This document shows, piece after piece, positions 1 through 4,315 of a stretch of 5,191 nucleotides of DNA. Numbering within the stretch: the first letter of the stretch is position 1; the number at the start of each line of letters is the position of its first letter. The stretch spans positions 1 to 5,191 of the forward strand of contig JAFWXG010000231.1 in NCBI GenBank assembly GCA_017523005.1, written 5' to 3'. Under the pieces are notes generated by a model. That model worked only from the letters and a program-made list of their open reading frames with translations, ran no database searches and was not told where the DNA came from. Both the position numbers and the translations under genes were made by a program. The DNA is from Clostridia bacterium. GTDB lineage: Bacteria; Bacillota; Clostridia; RGIG6154.

Positions 1-64
1 AATGATGAAGGTTGAATAGATGTCTATTTAGCAAAGAAACTGGCATCTAAATCGTTCGGCTCTT

Positions 65-132
65 CCAAAAAAATACCACCCACAAGGGTGGTTATTTTTT
101 TGGTAAATTTAAATAAAAGGGGCTCGAACCCT
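65..132. repeat. 68-bp intergenic repeat, copy 1
   Basis: This segment matches 268-335 over its full 68-base length, with only a few differences: a shifted A/T-tract length, a different hairpin loop and one T/A change. It has two parts. First comes an imperfect palindrome (65-103): an A-tract, ACCACCC, loop ACAA, GGGTGGT and a T-tract. Then, after an AT-rich linker, comes GGGGCTCGAACCCT, whose reverse strand reads AGGGTTCGAGCCCCT, resembling a tRNA T-arm with its TTCGA loop. No other part of a tRNA is present. Origin and function are unknown; it may be one of a dispersed family of intergenic repeats. Confidence 0.8.
67..101. terminator. Symmetric hairpin with A- and T-tracts, terminator-like
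   Basis: Seven A's, a 7-bp GC-rich stem (75-81 ACCACCC with 86-92 GGGTGGT, loop 82-85) and seven T's. Because the tracts mirror each other, either strand would give a stem followed by U's, the form of a bidirectional intrinsic terminator. No gene clearly ends here within the window, so the terminator role is inferred from shape alone. Confidence 0.5.
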
Positions 133-144
133 GAGAGGGTTTTT
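127..144 (+). terminator. Small hairpin plus T run after repeat copy 1
   Basis: AACCCT (127-132), loop GAG, AGGGTT (136-141), then further T's to 144: a short terminator-like stem on the + strand. It shares bases 127-132 with the T-arm-like hairpin of repeat copy 1 (118-132), so the two folds exclude each other. The stem is short and AT-ended, so confidence is low. Confidence 0.3.
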
Positions 145-152
145 GCGTGAAT

Positions 153-252
153 AAAATATGCCGGCGGCATATTTTTAGCAAAAAGGTGTGAAGGCGGGTA
201 CCGAAATGCAAAGCATTTGGGTCGCCGAGCAAGAGAGATGCGAAGCATATCT
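153..252. other. Spacer with three ATGC/GCAT stem-loops
   Basis: Three compact hairpins follow one another between the two repeat copies. The first is AAAATATGCC (153-162), loop GGC, GGCATATTTT (166-175), a perfect 10-bp stem. The second is AAATGC (204-209), loop AAA, GCATTT (213-218), extended by ACC/GGT and an outer GGCG/CGCC pairing. The third is GATGC (237-241), loop GAA, GCAT (245-248), with an imperfect outer AG/CT extension. Each has ATGC and GCAT arms around a short loop. This suggests a structured RNA or the body of a repeat element bounded by the 68-bp copies. I recognise no known RNA family. Confidence 0.45.
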
Positions 253-267
253 GCCCCCGATGGTGTA

Positions 268-335
268 CCAAAAAATACCACCCAAGCGGGTGGTTATTTT
301 TTTTGGTAAAATTAAATAAAAGGGGCTCGAACCCT
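268..335. repeat. 68-bp intergenic repeat, copy 2
   Basis: This is the second copy of the element at 65-132, in the same orientation, with starts 203 bases apart. It has the same order: A-tract, ACCACCC, loop AAGC, GGGTGGT, T-tract, AT-rich linker and GGGGCTCGAACCCT. The palindrome is slightly longer here because TACC (266-269) pairs with GGTA (305-308). The T-arm-like part is a perfect 5-bp stem on the reverse strand (AAGGG / CCCTT around TTCGAGC). It ends only about 15 bases before the -35 box of the azlC promoter, so it forms the upstream border of that transcription unit. Confidence 0.8.
270..304. terminator. Symmetric hairpin with A- and T-tracts upstream of azlC promoter
   Basis: Six A's, a 7-bp stem (277-283 ACCACCC with 288-294 GGGTGGT, loop AAGC) and eight T's, so it could stop transcription from either side. 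Its place just before the azlC promoter would insulate azlCD from transcripts entering from the left. The role is inferred from structure and position only. Confidence 0.5.
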
Positions 336-350
336 TTTAAAAGTTCTGTC

Positions 351-379
351 TTGAAATTTGCAATAAAATATGATATACT
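351..379 (+). promoter_or_regulatory. Sigma-A promoter of azlCD
   Basis: The -35 box is TTGAAA (351-356), followed by a 17-base spacer and the -10 box TATACT (374-379). TGA directly before the -10 box makes it a TG-extended -10. Transcription would begin near 386, leaving a leader of roughly 28 bases before the azlC start codon. That is too short for a riboswitch or T-box, so control, if any, should act at the promoter. Confidence 0.8.
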
Positions 380-413
380 CTTTATCGGACTTAAAGCATA
401 AAGGAAGAAGAAA

Positions 414-1133
414 ATGGAAATAAACAATAAACGATGGTTTAAAAAGGGAATGAGAGACGGAATTCCTATATCGCTCGGATATTTTGCGGTTGCGTTCACT
501 TTAGGGATTGCGGCTAAAAATGCCGGGCTTTCAGCGTTTCAGGCAACAATCGCAAGCCTTTTGGTAAATGCGTCTGCAGGCGAATTTGCAGGGTTTACAT
601 TGATTGCCGCGGGTGCGAGCTACATAGAGCTTGCGATAATGATGGTTGTTGCTAATGCAAGATATTTGCTTATGTCTTGTGCACTAAGTCAAAAGCTGTC
701 CCCCGAAACAAAGTTTAAACACAGACTGTTCTTAGGAGCAGACCTTACAGACGAACTTTTTGGTATCTCAATGGCTGTTACAAACTACTTAAACCCTGTT
801 TATACATACGGAGCGATGCTTGTGTCAATTCCTGGCTGGGCAACGGGAACTTGTCTTGGTGTTGTGATGGGAAATATACTCCCAGCTGATGTGGTAAGTG
901 CTTTAAGCGTTGGTCTATATGGAATGTTTCTTGCAATAATTATTCCGCCCGCGAAGAAAAACAAAATAATTGCAGGAGTAGTTACGGCATCAATGGTTTT
1001 AAGCTATATTGTAGCAAAAACACCGCTTTTCAGCGGTATGTCATCAGGTATGCAGATAATTTTGCTTACTGTTGTTATTTCGAGTGTGGCGGCTTTGTTG
1101 TTCCCCGTAAAGGAGGAAGAAAATGCGAAATAA
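414..1133 (+). CDS. azlC: AzlC-family branched-chain amino acid exporter, large subunit
   Basis: An integral membrane protein of 239 residues, the usual length for AzlC. With the small AzlD subunit it forms an exporter of branched-chain amino acids; some family members export other amino acids or analogues. Family marks are the amino-terminal DGIPISLGYFAVAFTLGI block (residues 15-32), the NARYLLMSCALSQKL block (81-95) after a hydrophobic helix, and TDELFGIS (112-119). Further hydrophobic segments lie around 130-155, 160-180, 185-201 and 212-230, ending in a short charged tail. The ATG is preceded by AAGGAAGAAG at good spacing and by its own promoter. The last 11 bases overlap azlD, so translation is probably coupled. 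The exact substrate cannot be read from sequence. Confidence 0.92.
   Translation: MEINNKRWFKKGMRDGIPISLGYFAVAFTLGIAAKNAGLSAFQATIASLLVNASAGEFAGFTLIAAGASYIELAIMMVVANARYLLMSCALSQKLSPETKFKHRLFLGADLTDELFGISMAVTNYLNPVYTYGAMLVSIPGWATGTCLGVVMGNILPADVVSALSVGLYGMFLAIIIPPAKKNKIIAGVVTASMVLSYIVAKTPLFSGMSSGMQIILLTVVISSVAALLFPVKEEENAK
1111..1116 (+). promoter_or_regulatory. Ribosome binding site of azlD inside azlC
   Basis: A perfect AGGAGG lies six bases before the azlD ATG and within the last codons of azlC. It fixes the azlD start at 1123 and explains the 11-bp gene overlap. Confidence 0.85.
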
Positions 1134-1428
1134 TATATGGATTTACTTGAGTATAATGGCGCTTGTGACATATTTAGTGAGAGTTTTACCACTTACACTC
1201 ATAAGAGGCGAAATAAAAAACAAATTTATTCGTTCGTTTCTGTATTATGTACCGTATGTGACACTTGCAGTCATGACTTTCCCGTCAATATTAGAAGCAA
1301 CAGCAAGTCCTGTTTCGGGATTTATAGCTTTGATTGCAGGAATTGTTCTGGCATGGCTCGGTGCAGGACTCTTTCCGGTATCAGTACTTGCCTGCGTGGT
1401 TGTTTTCATAGTAGAATTATTTATATAA
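1123..1428 (+). CDS. azlD: AzlD-family branched-chain amino acid exporter, small subunit
   Basis: A 101-residue, very hydrophobic protein of typical AzlD length, the small partner of AzlC in the amino acid export complex of the cytoplasmic membrane. An amino-terminal helix (about 5-27) carries the family-like VTYLVRVLPLTLI block (15-27). A charged loop (29-37) is followed by YYVPYVTLAVMTFPSIL (41-57), then two more membrane segments at about 65-84 and 86-101 reaching the very end of the protein. The start is fixed by a perfect AGGAGG, and the 11-bp overlap with azlC suggests coupled synthesis at a matched ratio. A strong hairpin terminator begins directly after the stop codon. Confidence 0.9.
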   Translation: MRNNIWIYLSIMALVTYLVRVLPLTLIRGEIKNKFIRSFLYYVPYVTLAVMTFPSILEATASPVSGFIALIAGIVLAWLGAGLFPVSVLACVVVFIVELFI

Positions 1429-1430
1429 TA

Positions 1431-1456
1431 AAAAAGCACTCATTTGAGTGCTTTTT
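1431..1456. terminator. Bidirectional terminator between azlD and the yycI-like gene
   Basis: AAAAAGCACTCA (1431-1442) pairs with TGAGTGCTTTTT (1445-1456). The A and T tracts on both flanks make it work on either strand. It sits between convergent genes: it starts two bases after the azlD stop and overlaps the stop codon of the - strand gene (1455-1457), so one hairpin serves both transcripts. Confidence 0.9.
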
Positions 1457-2225
1457 ATATGCTTGAAAAAGCTTCTGTTTTATCAAATATACTGTTGCCG
1501 TTTATTCCAAGATACATCAGGAAGTCGCCATTTACCGCATCATAAAACAGTTTTCCTTTAGATAAATCTATAACATAGCACGGAATTGCAGTAAGATTTT
1601 TAAATTCAAGTGAGTCAGGTGGAATGTAATATGCCTGTTTTACGGACGAAATCTTTTCTCCGTTTCCCGAGTAGTTAGCGGAGATGTCCAGCAAAATCTG
1701 GAGAGGCGAAATCATTTCAAAATCAGAATATTTGACAGATTTCAAATTAAACAGCGTTCCTGACACATTTGTAATTGATTTTTTTTGAACTATTGCATAA
1801 AGCTCTGAGCCGTAAAGAGTATATCCGTTATAGCTCTGAGTAAATTGATATTTTACTTCATCTGTTATCAAATTGGTGTCTTTGCTTGAAAATTCTAAGG
1901 AATAGTCGTTTAAAAAGTCCTGTTTTGTTAATCCCTTTAAGATATCGGCAGGTTTTTCTGATACAACAGGTATAGCTTCAGGAATTTGGGCTTTAAAATC
2001 AGACAAACGCTCAAGCTCTAAAAAGTCTAACATTTCAACTCTTTTAGGTAAGGAGCTTTGTTCAACAGAGATGTTTTTCTGTTTTGCCAGAGCAATTACC
2101 TTGTTTAATGAGTCTAAGCTTAATTCGTTATTATCTCCTGAAATTCCCACAAGCAGAGAGATTAAAACCAAATTAACAAACAAGAACAAAAATATCAGGA
2201 TTTTCTTTGCTTTTCCGTAATTCAT
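1455..2225 (-). CDS. YycI-like membrane-anchored regulatory protein
   Basis: A 256-residue protein with a short cytoplasmic amino end (MNYGKAKK), one membrane helix (about 9-28) and a large outside domain. The order Trp/Tyr-x-x-x-Lys followed by a hydrophobic helix with FLFVNLVL resembles the start of YycI. So do the middle FTQSYNGYTLYGSELYAIV (128-146) and the end IPCYVIDLSKGKLFYDAVNG (214-233), which looks like the closing PepSY-like strand pattern of YycH/YycI proteins. In Bacillus, YycI and YycH bind the WalK (YycG) sensor kinase and restrain cell-wall signalling. No walRK, yycH or yycJ is next to it here. It starts 8 bp after pfk, and its AGGTG ribosome site overlaps the pfk stop, pointing to coupled expression. 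The assignment comes from pattern recall, not from a search; a generic exported protein is possible. Confidence 0.55.
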   Translation of the reverse strand: MNYGKAKKILIFLFLFVNLVLISLLVGISGDNNELSLDSLNKVIALAKQKNISVEQSSLPKRVEMLDFLELERLSDFKAQIPEAIPVVSEKPADILKGLTKQDFLNDYSLEFSSKDTNLITDEVKYQFTQSYNGYTLYGSELYAIVQKKSITNVSGTLFNLKSVKYSDFEMISPLQILLDISANYSGNGEKISSVKQAYYIPPDSLEFKNLTAIPCYVIDLSKGKLFYDAVNGDFLMYLGINGNSIFDKTEAFSSI

Positions 2226-2233
2226 AAAAACAC

Positions 2234-3445
2234 CTATCTTGTAATATGAACGGGCAGACCGTCTTTATAGATAACATTTGGCTCGCCTTGAATTAAGGGT
2301 TTAATGTATGTAATGAATGGAGAAAGCACATCGTTTCTTGTAATCCAGTCGCTTGGGATTGTCTTTTCGAGGTTCGCAATTTTCTTAATGTCTTTAGACT
2401 CAACTGTAACTTCATAAGGCGAATGTGAAAGGCGTTTAAATGTCATCATTTCCCCGCTTGCGCCAGCTAAAGCGTAAGACACCGCAAGCTGACCAACCGC
2501 AACGCTTTCGTCTAAATCGGTTTTAGATGCAAGGTGTGATGCACAGCGCTGTGAAACATTCATTTCAACTGCTCTTGCCTTTATTCCAAGTCTTTCGCGA
2601 ACGGCATTTTCTAAAAATTTTGCAGTTCCGCTTAAATTTTTATGATTAAACACATCTGTAAGACCGCTTGAAGTGCTTTCGCAAACATAAGTTCCGTCGG
2701 CAAACTTAATTCCCTCTGATACGCAAACAACAACATTCCCGATTTCGTCGCATTTCTTTAATACATCGCTTAAAAATTCCTCTAAATCAAAGGGGTTTTC
2801 AGGCAGATAAATAAAATGCGGAGCAGGGTTATCAGAAGTTCTTGCAAGGACAGATGCGGCGGTAAGCCAACCTGCGTTTCTGCCCATAAGTTCAATTATT
2901 AAAACAGATTTTAAGTCATAAACATTAGCATCTTGTGCCATTTCACGGACAGATGCAGCAATATATTTTGCAGCAGAACCAAAGCCCGGTGTGTGGTCTG
3001 TTTCGGGTAAATCGTTGTCGATAGTCTTTGGAACACCCATAATTTTTATATCAATATTGTTTGCTACAGCATAATCATTAAGACGGTCAACAGTATCCAT
3101 GGAATCGTTACCGCCAATATAGAAGAAATAGCCAATATCATGCTTTTGGAACACCGAGAAAATGGTTTTATACGGTGTTTCATCAACATCGGGAGCAGGG
3201 AGTTTTTTTCTGCAGGAACCTAAATATGATGCAGGGGTCTGTATCAGGAGCTTAAGATTTTCTTCGTCGCAGAATTTGGTGTTTAAGTTTATAAGATTAT
3301 CGTTCAACACGCCTTCAATACCGCAAACCGCACCATAAACAGTACCTATGTCGGGGGATAAAAATCCGCCTTTTATAACGCCCGCAAGAGTGGCATTGAT
3401 AGCGGCAGTCGGACCGCCTGATTGTGCAACTAAACAATTTTTCAT
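2234..3445 (-). CDS. 6-phosphofructokinase, pyrophosphate-dependent type
   Basis: A cytosolic glycolytic enzyme that phosphorylates fructose 6-phosphate to fructose 1,6-bisphosphate. Seen in order: SGGPTAAIN (9-17) in the phosphate-donor site, GGNDSMDT (111-118), the catalytic PKTIDND (139-145), MGRN (187-190), the substrate-site SEG (243-245) and NVSQR (296-300). ATP enzymes have glycine at the second position of PKT and usually GGDGS at the earlier site. Here Lys140 and the Asp after GGN (Asp114) are the residues established as marks of pyrophosphate-using enzymes, in which the reaction is near equilibrium and reversible. The length of 403 residues fits this group better than the roughly 320-residue ATP form. 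The start is supported by AAAGGAG seven bases upstream and by a strong promoter. The yycI-like gene follows by 8 bp. Phosphofructokinase is secure; donor choice is inferred. Confidence 0.93.
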   Translation of the reverse strand: MKNCLVAQSGGPTAAINATLAGVIKGGFLSPDIGTVYGAVCGIEGVLNDNLINLNTKFCDEENLKLLIQTPASYLGSCRKKLPAPDVDETPYKTIFSVFQKHDIGYFFYIGGNDSMDTVDRLNDYAVANNIDIKIMGVPKTIDNDLPETDHTPGFGSAAKYIAASVREMAQDANVYDLKSVLIIELMGRNAGWLTAASVLARTSDNPAPHFIYLPENPFDLEEFLSDVLKKCDEIGNVVVCVSEGIKFADGTYVCESTSSGLTDVFNHKNLSGTAKFLENAVRERLGIKARAVEMNVSQRCASHLASKTDLDESVAVGQLAVSYALAGASGEMMTFKRLSHSPYEVTVESKDIKKIANLEKTIPSDWITRNDVLSPFITYIKPLIQGEPNVIYKDGLPVHITR

Positions 3446-3451
3446 TTTCTT

Positions 3452-3458
3452 CTCCTTT
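3452..3458 (-). promoter_or_regulatory. Ribosome binding site of pfk
   Basis: The reverse strand reads AAAGGAG, six bases before the codon stretch leading to the ATG at 3445. This is a near-perfect Shine-Dalgarno sequence that supports the chosen start. Confidence 0.8.
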
Positions 3459-3481
3459 TAGCAAAAATATCTGTTTTCACT

Positions 3482-3511
3482 ATTATACCATATAATGAGT
3501 ATCAAAGTCAA
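3482..3511 (-). promoter_or_regulatory. Sigma-A promoter of pfk and the yycI-like gene
   Basis: Read on the - strand: -35 TTGACT (3511-3506), an 18-base spacer, -10 TATAAT (3487-3482), with TGG directly before the -10 to give a TG-extended form. This is close to consensus and should be strong. The start would lie near 3475, giving a leader of about 30 bases. The -35 box begins only seven bases beyond the ylmH stop codon. Confidence 0.85.
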
Positions 3512-3517
3512 AAAATA

Positions 3518-4252
3518 TTAAAAAATTCCCAATTCGACTCTGATTTTCCCTTTTTTACTATAGCCGTTTAAGCCGATAATTTCGATTTTACCCTTTCCGC
3601 GAAGAGTGATTTTGTCTTTTTCATTAAGTTTAAAGTCGGGCTTTAATACTTCTCTTTGGTTTACAAACACCTTTCCGCTTAAAATAAAGGCAGATGCGTC
3701 TGTTCTTGAAAGGTTAAAACCGTCAGCGACTATCTTGTCAAGCCTTAAGGAAGACACCGAAACAGCTTTAATTTTTGACGGCTCATTTTCTTTAATTTCA
3801 AGGGCTGACAAAGAAAGGACTTCGCATGAAACATTTGCTCGCCCTGCTTTTACCAAATTATCGCACAAAAAATCTGCCATATCGCCCTTTATAATAATGT
3901 CGGCATGGCCTTTTTCTACTATAATATCGCCTAACTGGTCGCGTTTGATGCCGACACCCAAAGCGGCACCTAAATAGTCGCGGTGTGAAAGAATTTCTTT
4001 TCCGCAAACCGAAACTCTAACCACTTTTAAAGCATTTTCGTCAGGCTCTTCCATATAATCGGGAAGAAACACCGCAATTTTTCGCTCTGCGTCGGGGTAT
4101 CCGCCGAAAAGATAAAGGTCTGGAATTTGAGAAATGGAAAGTGACTGAAGATGCAAATCCAAAAAGGCGGAATAAAGCGGAATATTCTTTTCAAATGAGC
4201 GTTTCTTTTTGTCAGCAAGTGATGAAAGAAGTATTTTCTCGTCTTTTTCCAT
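3518..4252 (-). CDS. ylmH: YlmH-family S4-domain RNA-binding protein
   Basis: A 244-residue protein of usual YlmH length. The amino half has GGYPDAERKIAVFLPDY (50-66) and the family block HRDYLGAALGVGIKRDQLGDIIV (90-112). The carboxyl part is an S4 RNA-binding domain (about 168-230) beginning SSLRLDKIV and containing LSRTDASAFILSGKVFVN (181-198). In Bacillus, YlmH binds the large ribosomal subunit and has been linked to rescue of stalled ribosomes (ribosome-associated quality control); the gene normally sits in the ylmDEFGH-divIVA cell-division cluster. Here its neighbours are an ABC ATPase gene and pfk instead. I chose ATG 4252 over a TTG 18 bases upstream because AAAGGCGG lies six bases before the ATG and would fall inside the longer frame. 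No strong promoter is visible between it and the preceding terminator. Confidence 0.9.
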   Translation of the reverse strand: MEKDEKILLSSLADKKKRSFEKNIPLYSAFLDLHLQSLSISQIPDLYLFGGYPDAERKIAVFLPDYMEEPDENALKVVRVSVCGKEILSHRDYLGAALGVGIKRDQLGDIIVEKGHADIIIKGDMADFLCDNLVKAGRANVSCEVLSLSALEIKENEPSKIKAVSVSSLRLDKIVADGFNLSRTDASAFILSGKVFVNQREVLKPDFKLNEKDKITLRGKGKIEIIGLNGYSKKGKIRVELGIF

Positions 4253-4258
4253 TTTGCA

Positions 4259-4266
4259 CCGCCTTT
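4259..4266 (-). promoter_or_regulatory. Ribosome binding site deciding the ylmH start
   Basis: The reverse strand reads AAAGGCGG, one base off the ideal AAAGGAGG, with six bases to the ATG at 4252. Its position rules against the in-frame TTG at 4270-4268, which would place this site inside the coding sequence. Confidence 0.7.
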
Positions 4267-4273
4267 CCAAAGT

Positions 4274-4303
4274 AAAAATCGGGACTTATTTAAGTCCCGA
4301 TTT
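4274..4303 (-). terminator. Intrinsic terminator after the ABC ATPase gene
   Basis: A perfect 12-bp stem (4292-4303 with 4276-4287) closes a four-base loop, GC-rich in the middle. On the - strand it is followed by a run of T's down to 4274. It lies 12 bases past the ABC gene stop and ends about 21 bases before the ylmH start, so it separates the two same-strand genes. Confidence 0.88.
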
Positions 4304-4315
4304 GGTTTGTTTTTA

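Larger units (their letters stand above)
1..350. other. Non-coding, repeat-rich region left of azlC
   Basis: About 350 bases without a gene I can support. Open frames exist on the - strand, but they run straight through hairpins and repeat copies, and their only shared peptide segment is the translation of the repeat itself. The first 60 bases carry no recognisable feature. Short frames ending at 13-15 or 17-19 on the + strand could be the tail of a gene outside the window, but nothing supports either. The rest consists of two 68-bp repeat copies and the stem-loop-rich spacer between them, described separately. The promoter of azlC begins immediately after. Confidence 0.75.

Noticed and set aside
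1..19. 3' end of an upstream + strand gene
   Set aside because: Frames do close at 13-15 and 17-19, but only four or five codons are visible, with nothing to support coding.
118..132. Possible tRNA gene, from the T-arm-like sequence
   Set aside because: No acceptor stem, D-arm or anticodon arm can be found beside it on either strand; the same holds for 321-335.
65..335. CRISPR array
   Set aside because: Only two copies, each itself palindromic and 68 bp long, with a 135-base structured spacer; no further units and no cas genes.
380..413. Riboswitch or T-box leader for azlCD
   Set aside because: The predicted leader is only about 28 bases, too short for a sensing domain.
24..499. Two overlapping - strand open frames of 85 and 135 codons
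   Set aside because: They run through hairpins and both repeat copies, share only the peptide made by translating the repeat, and one extends into the azlC coding sequence on the other strand.
3606..3977. + strand open frame of 123 codons
   Set aside because: It lies wholly inside ylmH on the other strand, has no ribosome site and shows no recognisable domain.
4253..4270. Longer ylmH starting at TTG 4270
   Set aside because: The only good ribosome binding site lies inside this extension and is well spaced for ATG 4252; no site precedes the TTG.
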